Source of the DNA: Clostridia bacterium
GTDB taxonomy: Bacteria > Bacillota > Clostridia > Oscillospirales > CAG-272
Assembly (NCBI GenBank): GCA_017398585.1
Contig: JAFQFS010000049.1
Span: 1-58,374 of the forward strand
Length of the DNA: 58,374 bases
Direction of reading: 5' to 3'
Below, piece by piece: positions 16,880-26,290 of the stretch. The notes beneath the pieces were generated by a model. It searched no databases, was not told the DNA's origin, and saw nothing but the letters and a program-made list of their open reading frames with translations. A program made the position numbers and the translations under genes. How positions within the stretch are numbered: the stretch's first letter is position 1; each line of letters starts with the position of its first letter.

Positions 16880-19197
16880 GTTGTCACACCTCCCGCCGTG
16901 ACTTCCACAGCCCCGCTCACGCGGTACACCGTCACCTTGCCGGTCGCTTTGTCGTACGCGTACCCCGTACCCGCCGCAAGCGCCGTGCCGCCCATCGTCA
17001 CCGCAATCGTATCCGGCAGACTGTACCCGTCCGCCGCCGTCAGCGTGAATCCGAAATCATCCTCCGTCAGTGCCTTCGCAAATCCGTCCGTCGTGATGTT
17101 CGTCAGCGTGTACGTCACATCCACAAACGCCGTGCTTTCAATCACGATGTTGTTCTGAACCACCGCATTTGTGCCGGTCACAACAGCAAACGTCCCGTTC
17201 GACATGTTCTGCGCGACAACATAATTTTTGTAGCCGCCCCACACGCGGATCGCGATCTGACTGCTGTCCGCAACAACGATGAAATTCCCCATAATACGAG
17301 AGTTATTCTGTCCTGTAATCCCGTTACCGGAATACAGGAACATCTTGTTGTTGTCGACCGCCGCTTCGGGGCAGGAATTCAGCTTGATACACTCTGAGTT
17401 TACGTTATGCGGGTTCTGACGGATAATATTGCCGAAAATCATAATTCCGGTACTATTTTCAGCATATACACCGAAATTCTTACAGCGCACATTGTTTCCG
17501 GACACATTTGCACAGGACGATTCTGACAGATAGATTCCGGAACCGCCGGGATTGTCAATTACATTGTCACCGATTACACAGTGCGGAGATCTGTACAGCC
17601 ATACCTGACCGCCGCGCATCGTATTACCGGACACATTCGCGTTTCGGAATCCCTGCAGCTTGATCCCCGTATCGGTAAATACGTTTCCCGAAATCACAAG
17701 CCCGTCCCCCGGTGCAACTTTCTGAGATGCGTCAGTCAGATCCAGATTACCGCAGCCAATAAACTGATTGCCGGAAATCACAACGTCAATCGGACCGCCC
17801 TCTGCGACATACTCACCTTCAACGGCACGTGTACAGTTTCTTACCGTGCATCCGGATATCTTTATGTGATTGTCGTCCGGACCGTCGATGCCTCCAATTC
17901 CGGCTTTACCATCCTCGCAGTAGCAGTTCACGATATCAACATTTTCCACTGCGCGACATACATAAATACATCCGCGCGAATTCCCCATCACCGACGCATT
18001 CTTGTTCGCGCCGATGACAACGCAGTCTTCCGCGATACATCGGTATGCTGTGCCGAAATGGATTCCGTTGCCGCCGCAGTTGTACAGCCTGCATCCACTC
18101 ACGCGAACATCATGTCCGCTGACGATAATCCCTTCGTTTGCATCGTTAAGCGTAATGTTCTCGATCACACACCCAACCGCGAATGTACGAACGTTGATCT
18201 CCATCGTATGATTCCACGTCGGGCTGACCATCGCCGAACGGTTCCCCTCAATGGTAAAATCGGAAATCTTACATCCCGACACAAGATTAAACAAGGTTTC
18301 TTCAAACCCTGTCGCACGGCGGATGGTCGCACCGTTGCCGTGAATGACCGTGCCTGCGGGAAGGTTGAGCGTTTCGGATACCGTGATGTCCGCGTCCGGC
18401 GCGAGGGTGATCTCCCCGCCTGCGGACAGCGCGGCGATCAGCCCTTCGGCATCTGAAATCCCGTTCGTCCATTCCGCCGCACCGTTCACGATCCGCAGGA
18501 GTTTCCCTTCGTCCGCTGACGTGTATTCCGGCAGACCGTCCGACAAATCCGGTTCGATCTGTTCGGCAATGTCTTTCAGCAATACCGAAAAACCTTGTCC
18601 GTCCTCGCGGGAAATGTTAAGCGCGGGAAACTCTCCAAAACCATCTGGACCTCTGGCGAATCCCAAGCCAAAACTACGCACGCCCCGTCCGGTTCCTGCC
18701 GTCCACAGCCTGCCGTTTTCATCCCGCCCGACCTCCGCCGTCATGGCATCGGTCTTGTCTACGGGCGCCAGCCCGCCGGTACCGCCTCCTCCACCGTTCT
18801 TTTCGACCTTATCAAGCCGCGCCAGAATCTGCTCCGTCACCGACGCGGGTATCTCAGGGAGCGGTTCGCCGTCAAGTATGCCGGCCGGCAGTACATGCAG
18901 AACCTCAATGTCCGTTGTAATGCGTTCGACGACCATACCGTCCGCGAATTCGTTCCCATGAAGGTATACCCTCCATTCACCGGCGGTCAGATTGAGGTGA
19001 TCCTCTTTCCGGATGCCGTCGTCCGTCAAGCGTATGTCGTAAACAGTGCCGCCGTTCGCAAAGTGCGCCCATTTTTCAAGTCCATCCCAGTCATCGGTGA
19101 GGAAATTGCACTTCATTTCAAGATAGTCGATCGTATCTGCAACAATGTGTTCATTTACCAGCGTCAAACGCTGTCGGTGTATGTCTGCGTAAATCAA
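16876..19197 (-). CDS. Phage tail spike or baseplate protein with parallel beta-helix
   Basis: 773 residues. The start is a TTG at 19197 with AGAAAGGAAT upstream. Residues 1-130 form a baseplate-attachment-like domain. A glycine linker (about 135-142) follows, then a linker region to about 250. Residues about 255-680 are a right-handed beta-helix rich in N-x-x-I/V and G-N-x-I/V turns (for example I-S-G-N-Q-F and V-S-G-N-T-M), as in pectate-lyase-like tailspikes. The last 80 residues are an Ig-like domain (L-T-A-A-D-G-Y-S-L-P). The protein probably binds or cuts a cell-surface polysaccharide. It heads the six-gene minus-strand cassette. Confidence 0.75.
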   Translation of the reverse strand: MIYADIHRQRLTLVNEHIVADTIDYLEMKCNFLTDDWDGLEKWAHFANGGTVYDIRLTDDGIRKEDHLNLTAGEWRVYLHGNEFADGMVVERITTDIEVLHVLPAGILDGEPLPEIPASVTEQILARLDKVEKNGGGGGTGGLAPVDKTDAMTAEVGRDENGRLWTAGTGRGVRSFGLGFARGPDGFGEFPALNISREDGQGFSVLLKDIAEQIEPDLSDGLPEYTSADEGKLLRIVNGAAEWTNGISDAEGLIAALSAGGEITLAPDADITVSETLNLPAGTVIHGNGATIRRATGFEETLFNLVSGCKISDFTIEGNRSAMVSPTWNHTMEINVRTFAVGCVIENITLNDANEGIIVSGHDVRVSGCRLYNCGGNGIHFGTAYRCIAEDCVVIGANKNASVMGNSRGCIYVCRAVENVDIVNCYCEDGKAGIGGIDGPDDNHIKISGCTVRNCTRAVEGEYVAEGGPIDVVISGNQFIGCGNLDLTDASQKVAPGDGLVISGNVFTDTGIKLQGFRNANVSGNTMRGGQVWLYRSPHCVIGDNVIDNPGGSGIYLSESSCANVSGNNVRCKNFGVYAENSTGIMIFGNIIRQNPHNVNSECIKLNSCPEAAVDNNKMFLYSGNGITGQNNSRIMGNFIVVADSSQIAIRVWGGYKNYVVAQNMSNGTFAVVTGTNAVVQNNIVIESTAFVDVTYTLTNITTDGFAKALTEDDFGFTLTAADGYSLPDTIAVTMGGTALAAGTGYAYDKATGKVTVYRVSGAVEVTAGGVTT

Positions 19198-19436
19198 TCT
19201 GTTTTATTCCTTTCTGTTATATTGGAGAAGCACTCACATAATAATCCGGTTTTCCGGGACATTTGGGACAGGTTTATTCCGCCAGTTCCGCGCTCCCATA
19301 CGGACAAACCGGCGGCAATGCCGGTATTTCGGGAGAAAATATTTTATTAATACTATCACTGTTGATTTATAGGGGAATCTAATATATAATTCAGATAATC
19401 AATATCTATCTCATTCCTACACGAAAGGACAACACC

Positions 19437-19772
19437 ATGGAACTCAAAAGCAACTTCAATCCGCTGACAGCAACTGCTGCCCATGAAAACACCATCCTCG
19501 CCGCCCCTGTTCTCCCGAAAGGAATGCCTGCACCCTTCGATCATGCGTGGGGATATCTGGACAAACCCGGCGAAATGGAACGCCACCGTCATCCCAAGGA
19601 GGAAGTCTACTTCTTCTTCCGTGGAAAAGGATTTGTTTTTGTTGACGGCGAAGAAATTCCCGTGGAACCCGGCGACGTGGTACGGATTCCCGCCGATGCC
19701 CTTCACACCGTCATCAACCGGCAGAACGAAGAACTGCTCTGGGCCGCACTCTGGTGGCCGGAAGCGAAATGA
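19437..19772 (+). CDS. Cupin domain protein
   Basis: 111 residues, a single cupin barrel. Motif 1 contains E-R-H-R-H-P-K-E-E with the metal-binding H-x-H and Glu. Motif 2 is P-G-D-V-V-R-I-P followed by H-T-V. The start has GAAAGGAC upstream. Small cupins of this kind are sugar isomerase/epimerase-like or unknown metal enzymes. A truncated near-identical copy lies at 11260. It stands alone between the phage cassette and a terminator. Confidence 0.85.
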   Translation: MELKSNFNPLTATAAHENTILAAPVLPKGMPAPFDHAWGYLDKPGEMERHRHPKEEVYFFFRGKGFVFVDGEEIPVEPGDVVRIPADALHTVINRQNEELLWAALWWPEAK

Positions 19773-19806
19773 ACGAACGTCTGCAGACCCTTATAAACAA
19801 AAACGG

Positions 19807-19850
19807 CCCCTGTCCCCGGCGATCATCGCTTCGTCCGGGGACAGGGGTTT
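19807..19850. terminator. Strong terminator after the cupin gene
   Basis: Arms CCCCTGTCCCCGG (19807-19819) and CCGGGGACAGGGG (19835-19847) with a T-rich end, between convergent genes. Confidence 0.85.
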
Positions 19851-19880
19851 CTTATGCTTTTTTCACTTACTCTGTGCCGG

Positions 19881-22334
19881 TCATTTCATCCAGCCATCAA
19901 GCAGCCATACTTCATCCTCCGGAACACACGGTTCAGACGTGGTATGGATCCCGACATACGCCAGTGCAAACATGATATTCGCGGCGGTATCGGGATAGTT
20001 ATCGCTAATAATTTTGTGGATTCGTTCATATGTATCGGTACGCAGAACGATTTTGCTGCCGTCAAACGTATGGAAATCTCCGGGAAGTCCCAGTGCGGCA
20101 AGGATCCCGCCGACGGAATCCGCGTTCCGCATGGCATCAAAGTCAATTTTGCGGATCTCGCCTGCAGTCAACTGTACTTCTTCCGTCATCCCGCAGCCGA
20201 ACGGCTTTCCTTCCGGCACCGGAATCGGATCTTCGGGCGCATCGTCTGCGGCGTATCCGACGTAATAGGTGTAGCTCATCGGGGGAAGCGTTACTGTCAG
20301 GAGCAGGTTGCCGTTCACGTCAATTACGGCTTCTGTCCGTTTTTCGGGAAGGTCATGTTCGAACAGCGCCATGTGAACTCCGCTGTCTTCCGCAGGATAC
20401 GCTTCTTCCAGCAGATTTTCGAGGTGTTCGGGGTAGGTCGGCGGCCACGAACCGAACTTCGGAATCGTAACTTCATCAAAATTCCCGGAAAGCGGGGCGG
20501 TGTGCGGACGTTCCAGTCCGGTCAGACCGGTGTAGAACGCGGGAAGAACAAGCGTTTTTGTACGGGTCTCCTTCGTCTGGTTGCAGACCATCAGGAACAG
20601 TTTGTCACGGGTGGTGTTGTTTTCCTGCAGGATAATGTCGATGTCTTCGGCATAATTCAGGTTTTCCGCTGCCTTCGGCGGGTACACATGAACAGTATTG
20701 GAATTGAGCAGTTTCTTATGGCGGCGGATCGTGTCCGTCCAGTATTTTACGACGCTGCGGCACAATTCGGTGTCATACAACCGTTTTCCGCGGACGCACG
20801 GCCATACCCCGCAGGCGGCTGCTTCTGCCATTGCCCAGTCGTATTCCGCAAGATTTTCCGTCAGCGGTTCGAATTTTGCCGCCGCACCGCCTCCATGGTA
20901 TTCTTCGACCGGCAGGAAGCCCCAGCCCATCGACGGAATTTTATGATAGGTACCCAGATAATTGTAGATGCGGTTGAGTAGAAGCTGCGTTCTGCGCGGC
21001 TGGCTGAATCCGATCTCCTCATAACCGACAGCGCATTTGTTGGTGCCGGAAAGATACAGCCAGTCGGGAGCGTTGATGTAGATCCCCAGTTCCTTCATCC
21101 GTGTATAGATCTCGACCGTAGATTTCATCCACTGCATGTAGCGGCAGTCGGACAGACCCTTGTGCAGATGCTCCGTCTGACCGGGCTGATTGCCGGTGCA
21201 GGTGTAGAAATGGTACGGCCCGTCGATCTCAATGAAGTCGGAGCCGGTCTGTTCGAGGAAAGACACGACGCGGTTCCAATATCCCTCCGACCATTTTGTG
21301 CAGAGACAGCGGGAGATTCTGGTGTGATCTCCGTTCGTCGCGCAGTCGTGGTTCATCGGCTGATAGTCGCGGATAATGGCAAGGGTGTATCCGCCGATGG
21401 TCAGTCCTTTGCTGTGAACGTAATCGTAGTCGCTCTTCACACGCGCGATATAGTCCGGATCTTCGCTTTCCAGCTGAATACCGGAACCGAACGACTGGAT
21501 GATCATGTCATAACCGATGTCCGCCAGCATATCCGCGCTGTCACGAAGTACCTTGCTGTCGTCGGAAATAAGATGCAGGAACAGCGGTGCCTCACACACC
21601 CACGGAGCCACGCGGCGGTACATATTCTGCACTTCGTTCATGCGGTGATCGAAGCAGATGCTCTGGCAGAACAGCTCGTACACCTGCATCCCCCGGAAGA
21701 CCTGTCCCGGTGCGAGATCGTAGTCGGGACCCATATCAAAATGCATGGAAACCGTATTTCCGTCGCGGAAAAGCGAGGTGCCGTTGTGGAAACCGGTTCC
21801 GTTGTCTCCCGCATAGTCCGACTCCAGATAATACCGCAGAACACCGGCATCGGTCAGCGACAGCGCTTCGGTTTCCGCCGTATCGATCGTGACAGTGCGG
21901 TCGCCGTTGTTTCTGACATAGAGCGATTTCCGCATCGCCGGCATATCGTCGAAAATTTCGTAGACCAGTTTGATTTCGAGCGTTCCGCGCAGATAGATCA
22001 GTTCCGCGACCTTCCCGGGCGCGGGATAGGTGAATGGATGCGTATTGTAGCTTTTCGGAGTATAATCGAATTTCTTTTCGGTGAGATTCCCTTCGCGGAT
22101 CCGGATTTCGCACGGACCTTCGATGGGATAAACGGTTCCGTCCACGGAAATTTCCCCTTCCCGGATCGTTCCGGCAAGGATTTCGGTGCCGTCCCCGTCG
22201 GTCAGGGATATGGTCGTTCCGCAGCTCCGTTCGATCACTCGTCGGATATAGCGGTTTTCCAGTATCAGTTCGTCTCCGTTCAGACAAACCGATGCGGGGG
22301 CGTTAGTGGTCTGCAAGACCCAGAATGGTGTCAT
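19881..22334 (-). CDS. Large glycoside hydrolase-like protein, family uncertain (clan GH-D-like)
   Basis: 817 residues with AAAGGAGA before the ATG. The N-terminal 250 residues are beta-rich. A TIM-barrel-like region follows (I-G-Y-D-M-I-I-Q-S-F-G-S-G; G-L-T-I-G-G-Y-T-L-A; D-F-I-E-I-D-G-P-Y-H-F-Y), resembling GH36/GH27-type barrels, with Asp residues after strands where catalytic groups lie in that clan. A C-terminal beta-sandwich ends it. I do not see the exact GH36 motifs, so the family and substrate stay open. There is no signal peptide. It lies downstream of the solute-binding gene but past a terminator, so it may be read through only in part. Confidence 0.6.
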   Translation of the reverse strand: MTPFWVLQTTNAPASVCLNGDELILENRYIRRVIERSCGTTISLTDGDGTEILAGTIREGEISVDGTVYPIEGPCEIRIREGNLTEKKFDYTPKSYNTHPFTYPAPGKVAELIYLRGTLEIKLVYEIFDDMPAMRKSLYVRNNGDRTVTIDTAETEALSLTDAGVLRYYLESDYAGDNGTGFHNGTSLFRDGNTVSMHFDMGPDYDLAPGQVFRGMQVYELFCQSICFDHRMNEVQNMYRRVAPWVCEAPLFLHLISDDSKVLRDSADMLADIGYDMIIQSFGSGIQLESEDPDYIARVKSDYDYVHSKGLTIGGYTLAIIRDYQPMNHDCATNGDHTRISRCLCTKWSEGYWNRVVSFLEQTGSDFIEIDGPYHFYTCTGNQPGQTEHLHKGLSDCRYMQWMKSTVEIYTRMKELGIYINAPDWLYLSGTNKCAVGYEEIGFSQPRRTQLLLNRIYNYLGTYHKIPSMGWGFLPVEEYHGGGAAAKFEPLTENLAEYDWAMAEAAACGVWPCVRGKRLYDTELCRSVVKYWTDTIRRHKKLLNSNTVHVYPPKAAENLNYAEDIDIILQENNTTRDKLFLMVCNQTKETRTKTLVLPAFYTGLTGLERPHTAPLSGNFDEVTIPKFGSWPPTYPEHLENLLEEAYPAEDSGVHMALFEHDLPEKRTEAVIDVNGNLLLTVTLPPMSYTYYVGYAADDAPEDPIPVPEGKPFGCGMTEEVQLTAGEIRKIDFDAMRNADSVGGILAALGLPGDFHTFDGSKIVLRTDTYERIHKIISDNYPDTAANIMFALAYVGIHTTSEPCVPEDEVWLLDGWMK

Positions 22335-22482
22335 GGTGTTCTCCTTTCCTGATGGAACAACAGTTTTTCAGATGCGATCAGTTTACAACAAATAACTCCG
22401 ATTTGCAATACCGAAATCTTTTCTCCCGATAAATTCACACGATTGTGATCAACTTTCCATGCGCACAAGCAGTGCATCACAG

Positions 22483-22518
22483 AACAAGCCGCCGACATCA
22501 ATGTCAGCGGCTTGTTTG
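22483..22518 (-). terminator. Terminator after the solute-binding lipoprotein gene
   Basis: Arms AACAAGCCGCCGACAT and ATGTCAGCGGCTTGTT pair with one C-A mismatch around a two-base centre; A/T tracts flank the hairpin. Confidence 0.75.
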
Positions 22519-22528
22519 CCGATCGGAA

Positions 22529-24001
22529 TCACTCACTCAGGATTTCCATGGTCGCTTTGATTTTTGCATCTACCATCTTCTGGATCCGCTTCAGAGAGGA
22601 CGCGAGCGGCTGCTGATCGCGGAACGCACTGCCGAGAACTTCACGCACACTGTCACACCATACCGTGTCGCCGAGATCGAAGGAACGGCTCTCGCGGATC
22701 ACATCGAACATCTGAGAAGAAATTTCGTCTCTCGAATACTTGGATTTCAGATTGATTTCATAATAGGTCGGGATAACGTTTTTCAGGGACTCCGTACCCA
22801 TGGCTTCCAGCATTGCTCCGACCGCTTCCTTGTTCTGCGTGATCACAGAAATACCGATCGCTTTCGCACCGCCTTCCACCCATGTGTAATAACGATCCTG
22901 CTCCGCTGTGTATTTGGGGTAAACAATGATGCCGAAGTCGCTGACCATATCGCGGACCGCACCGACGTAGAAGAACGTCATGTCGGTGATCAGCATTTTA
23001 TTTTCCTGGAACATGGGAGATTTGGTAAGAAAATCGTTGCCGTTGGTCTGCTTGTACCAGGCTTTTCCGTCATAGAATACGGTGTTGCACCAGTCGTATA
23101 CATCACTGAATGTCTGATTGGACGCTGCGGTGAATTCGGGGATCCCTTCCCCGTTCAGTTCCACCGTTTTCAGTCCGGCAGCGGTATACATCAGAGGAAA
23201 CTGGAAGCCCTGTCTCGTGTGGAAGCCGTAGCGGTCGTTTTCGTCCATCACGCCGTTGCCGTCCAGATCATCATGTACAGCGGTGATCAGCGCGCCGAAG
23301 GTTTCAAACGTCCAGTTGTCCTCCGCATAATAATCGTAGGGGCTGGTGAGAGCATATTCCTTGATCAGATCCTGATTGAATGCCAGCAGATGCGTATAGT
23401 CGTAGGTACCGAGGGACATTTCACCGAAAACGGCAAGCTGCTTGCCGCCAACTTTCAGGACATCGTTGCCGTCGGCATACCAGTAATCCTTTTCCAGATC
23501 AATGTACGGCATATCTTTGGAGATATCCAGCAGATAGCCTTCCAGACCGGTGTTGAATGCCACACGGTCCGCCAGATGCGCTACACTGTAGGTATCATCC
23601 CCCGCGGTCACAGTGTTCTTGAAGGTCTTGGTCACATTGTCGGAGCCGTCGGTGATCTCGGTGATCTTGATGTTCAGACGTTCCTCAACCATACGGTTCC
23701 GGTTATAAATGGACTCGTCCAGAACGGAGGTACTTTCGTCCGTGGATGCAATGTCCATGTACCCGTGGAAATGAACATTAACGGAAGATGCGATCCCGAT
23801 GGTGGCACCGCCGAAATCGAGGTCTCCGGGAAGTTCATCCGTCTGCCCGGAAAGATCTTCCGCGGGTTCCTCCGGCTCGGTTTCCGCGAAAACTTCCGTA
23901 TTCACGGCGGCTGCGGGAGACTCATCGGAAGTCTCGCTGCAGCCCGTAAGAACAGACAGTCCGAGCACAAGAGCCATGAGCAAAGAAATGTTGCGTTTCA
24001 T
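22529..24001 (-). CDS. Extracellular solute-binding lipoprotein
   Basis: 490 residues from the ATG at 24001 (GGGAGGATTT upstream). The signal peptide ends in the lipobox L-T-G-C with Cys21, followed by a Glu/Ser/Pro-rich spacer. Residues about 245-257 carry an EF-hand-like calcium loop (D-L-D-G-N-G-V-M-D-E-N-D). This is the cluster B type of ABC sugar-binding protein. No permease or ATPase is close. It is read from the leftward promoter of the leader element at 24171-24200, so its transcription start is shared with the PHP gene on the other strand. Confidence 0.85.
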   Translation of the reverse strand: MKRNISLLMALVLGLSVLTGCSETSDESPAAAVNTEVFAETEPEEPAEDLSGQTDELPGDLDFGGATIGIASSVNVHFHGYMDIASTDESTSVLDESIYNRNRMVEERLNIKITEITDGSDNVTKTFKNTVTAGDDTYSVAHLADRVAFNTGLEGYLLDISKDMPYIDLEKDYWYADGNDVLKVGGKQLAVFGEMSLGTYDYTHLLAFNQDLIKEYALTSPYDYYAEDNWTFETFGALITAVHDDLDGNGVMDENDRYGFHTRQGFQFPLMYTAAGLKTVELNGEGIPEFTAASNQTFSDVYDWCNTVFYDGKAWYKQTNGNDFLTKSPMFQENKMLITDMTFFYVGAVRDMVSDFGIIVYPKYTAEQDRYYTWVEGGAKAIGISVITQNKEAVGAMLEAMGTESLKNVIPTYYEINLKSKYSRDEISSQMFDVIRESRSFDLGDTVWCDSVREVLGSAFRDQQPLASSLKRIQKMVDAKIKATMEILSE

Positions 24002-24170
24002 AAATCCTCCCTGCTGCAAAGCAGCTGTATATCGTGTACATACACGATTTGTCCGATTCATTGAAGTATTCGACGGGCTGTCAGCGGCAGCTCGCTCACC
24101 GGACGCTGCCGGAATACAATACAGATAACGCGGAACCATCCGCAATAACCGACAGATCCGTAACAGTTAT

Positions 24171-24302
24171 ATTATATCACAGAATCCCACGGTTTGTAAA
24201 CGAAAATGTTGATAAATTATAATTTTCTGCCATATGCATAAAAAAATTCTGTGAATTTCCGACAGTTTACCAATTGCAAAAACAGAAAATCCGTGTTATA
24301 CT
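24171..24302. promoter_or_regulatory. Divergent promoter pair of leader element copy 1
   Basis: Leftward: TTTACA (24200-24195) and TATAAT (24176-24171), spacer 18. Rightward: TTGCAA (24274-24279) and TATACT (24297-24302), spacer 17. The leftward one serves the solute-binding gene, the rightward one the leader and PHP gene. Confidence 0.7.
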
Positions 24303-24333
24303 ATAGTTACCAAAAGGAAGAGAGGTTTAAAAG

Positions 24334-24360
24334 ATGTTAGATATCAAGAATTTCAAGTGA
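24334..24360 (+). CDS. Leader peptide MLDIKNFK, copy 1
   Basis: Eight codons and TGA. GGAAGAGAGG lies eight bases upstream. The stop codon falls within the first bases of the hairpin arm. Amino acids are the same as in copy 2. Not known to me from any described attenuator. Confidence 0.6.
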   Translation: MLDIKNFK

Positions 24361-24447
24361 CCCTTGACTGCAGTTTGTGAAGAAAGATTGCGGTCAAGGG
24401 TCACTCTGATTTTATCGGTATCTTTCTCCGGATATCCGGAGTTTTTT
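24357..24447 (+). terminator. Leader hairpin and attenuator-like terminator, copy 1
   Basis: Arms GTGACCCTTGACTGCA (24357-24372) and TGCGGTCAAGGGTCAC (24389-24404) form 16 pairs, one a wobble, with a 16-base loop GTTTGTGAAGAAAGAT. Then comes CTCCGGAT/ATCCGGAG followed by six T (24426-24447). Confidence 0.75.
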
Positions 24448-24510
24448 GTTGTTCGGGCGGCATAGGAACGGTACCGCTCAGGGAATCATCCGATACAGGA
24501 GGAAAAAAGA

Positions 24511-25182
24511 ATGTACAAATATGACCTGCACGTGCATACAAAGGAAGGAAGCGCCTGCGGCAGAAGCACGGGTGCTGAGATGGCGGAAATGTATGCAAGA
24601 GAAGGATACAGCGGATTTGTTGTAACGGACCATTTTTACACAGGGAACACGGCGGTACCGCGGGATCTTCCGTGGGAAGAATGGGTGGAACGGTTCTGTG
24701 AAGGTTATCGGAGTGCGAAAAGACGGGGAGACGAACTTGGTCTGGACGTATTTTTAGGATGGGAATTCGGGCTTGGCGGCGGCACAGAGTTTCTGACGCT
24801 CGGGCTCGATCAGAACTGGCTGCTCGCCAACCCCGACGTACGCCGCATGGACCCTGTGACATACTGTACAAAGGTGCATGAGGCCGGCGGGTACCTCATC
24901 CATGCCCACCCCTTCCTTGAAGCATCGTATGTCCCCTGCATCCGTCTCTTTCCCCGCCTTGTGGATGCCGTGGAAGTGCTCAACGCTCCCAAAGGAGACT
25001 TCATCAATGCGCGGGCGACCGAATACGCCCTCGCATATGACCTTACCCGGACCGCCGGCAGTGACAGCCACAACGATCGCTGGCATGCACTCGCCGCCGT
25101 TTCCGTCCCGTGCCGAGCGTCTTCCATCACCGATCTCATTTCTGCCCTACGTAACCGCGAACATTCACTGATTCAGTTGTGA
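24511..25182 (+). CDS. PHP domain phosphoesterase
   Basis: 223 residues with AGGAGG upstream. The four PHP metal motifs are present: D-L-H-V-H-T at the N-terminus, T-D-H-F after a short strand, I-H-A-H-P in the middle and A-G-S-D-S-H near the end. This is the trinuclear metal centre of PHP phosphoesterases such as histidinol phosphatase and nucleoside phosphatases. It lacks any polymerase or DNA-binding part. It is expressed behind leader element copy 1. The substrate is unknown. Confidence 0.85.
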   Translation: MYKYDLHVHTKEGSACGRSTGAEMAEMYAREGYSGFVVTDHFYTGNTAVPRDLPWEEWVERFCEGYRSAKRRGDELGLDVFLGWEFGLGGGTEFLTLGLDQNWLLANPDVRRMDPVTYCTKVHEAGGYLIHAHPFLEASYVPCIRLFPRLVDAVEVLNAPKGDFINARATEYALAYDLTRTAGSDSHNDRWHALAAVSVPCRASSITDLISALRNREHSLIQL

Positions 25183-25288
25183 GAAGCAGTGGAACACAAC
25201 TTTTATGAACGATGAAGGATCTCCATCCTTGGAATTCACCGGGAACCTGTAATCGTTGTTCTTTCCCCGAACATTTGAAATCATAAAT

Positions 25289-25325
25289 CAAGCCGCTGAC
25301 ACAGATGGTCAGCGGCTTGTCTGAT
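25289..25325. terminator. Bidirectional terminator between the PHP and SGNH genes
   Basis: Arms CAAGCCGCTGAC (25289-25300) and GTCAGCGGCTTG (25308-25319), perfectly complementary, between convergent genes. Confidence 0.85.
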
Positions 25326-25331
25326 TGATCT

Positions 25332-26006
25332 TTACTTATTGACGATTCCGAGGATATAGTCGGTCTTTTCCCTATCCAGTTCCGTAAAGACAAGGTCTTT
25401 GTTTACTGTATTGCGCCCGTTTTCGTCATTGACATGGAAGTTGATCCCCATACCGCTGACATCCTCGGAAACTCTGCCGGTCAGCAGCCGGCAGAATACT
25501 GCGGCGATCAGGAAGTCGCCGTACGGACCGGCGTGCTCGCCGTCGGTATGATACAGTTCGATATCCGGACGGGTCTGCCAGACTTCCTGCCATACACGTC
25601 CGATGGGAGCGAGCAGTGCATCGTTATCCCCTGCCAGTTTCTCGCAGGTATCGATCATTTTCTGCTGATTTTCAGGGAAACGTTTTTCCGCCCATGTCAT
25701 ATACACCACCGGCTTCACACCGCAGCGATGACAGATGTCAATAATCTCTGCGCCGGTTTTCAGCGTGGTCTCGACGGGCGGATACGGATGGGCCGCCTGC
25801 TGCAGAACACAGTAATCATAACCGCCGTACATCAGGTTAAAACGCAGGGACGTATATTCTCTGAGATGCCAGTCGTAATCACGCCCGGGATAAGCAAGCA
25901 TTACAACCTCGGGTTTCACGCCGGTCGTTTTCTCCGCAAAACGCGCAAAAAGTTCCGGCATATCGTTGACATATGTATGGCTGTTGCCGACAAACAATAC
26001 CTTCAT
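25332..26006 (-). CDS. SGNH/GDSL-like hydrolase (DUF4886-like)
   Basis: 224 residues. Block I is V-G-N-S-H-T (Ser9 nucleophile). The late block H-T-D-G-E-H-A-G-P-Y-G supplies the Asp-x-x-His pair. This is the DUF4886 layout of SGNH esterases, which often deacetylate glycans. No signal peptide is seen; the N-terminal strand begins the fold directly. It is convergent with the PHP gene and divergent from the DUF6259-like gene. Confidence 0.8.
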   Translation of the reverse strand: MKVLFVGNSHTYVNDMPELFARFAEKTTGVKPEVVMLAYPGRDYDWHLREYTSLRFNLMYGGYDYCVLQQAAHPYPPVETTLKTGAEIIDICHRCGVKPVVYMTWAEKRFPENQQKMIDTCEKLAGDNDALLAPIGRVWQEVWQTRPDIELYHTDGEHAGPYGDFLIAAVFCRLLTGRVSEDVSGMGINFHVNDENGRNTVNKDLVFTELDREKTDYILGIVNK

Positions 26007-26190
26007 GGATTCACACTCCTGCTCACAAAAAATTATCGCATATCAAACCGAACCTATGCAATGGGATGAAATTATTGTAACAGAGGATTCCGCAAAGGTC
26101 AACGCTCATTCTGCACATAAATCCCGGAATCCCGGCGGATATTTCTGTACACTTCAGAGACATCCGGACTGTTTTTTCTTACAACCTTTG

Positions 26191-26219
26191 TTGAATTTGC
26201 GAAAGTTTTGTGCTATACT
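26191..26219 (+). promoter_or_regulatory. Promoter of the DUF6259-like gene
   Basis: TTGAAT (26191-26196), 17-base spacer, TATACT (26214-26219), 71 bases before the ATG. The spacer end TTGTGC is like that in the leader element promoters. Confidence 0.65.
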
Positions 26220-26290
26220 GTAACAAAGTAAACCGTCAGAATTTTTCCCGGACCGCTGAGATTTTATAAATATTTGATGAGGAATACCAT

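Larger units (their letters stand above)
24151..24447. repeat. Three-copy leader element, copy 1 (short form)
   Basis: Shares with the copies at 38006 and 45642: the outer sequence with ATATTATATCACAGAATCC, a divergent promoter pair, the eight-codon frame, the long hairpin and the terminator. It lacks the roughly 100-base insert that carries the M-Y-E frame in the other two. It lies between a leftward solute-binding gene and the rightward PHP gene. Confidence 0.8.

Noticed and set aside
16510-17397. Plus-strand frame across the phage region
   Set aside because: Basic, low-complexity composition; the overlapping minus-strand genes with ATGA junctions explain the region.
15548-19197. Complete prophage
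   Set aside because: No integrase, terminase, portal, capsid or att-like direct repeats are visible on either side.
22445-24064. Long plus-strand frame opposite the solute-binding lipoprotein
   Set aside because: The minus strand has a signal peptide, lipobox and calcium loop; the plus frame has none and resembles nothing.
24334-24447. Leader as T-box, known amino acid attenuator or riboswitch
   Set aside because: No T-box sequence, no run of a single amino acid in the peptide, and no known riboswitch core that I can recognise.
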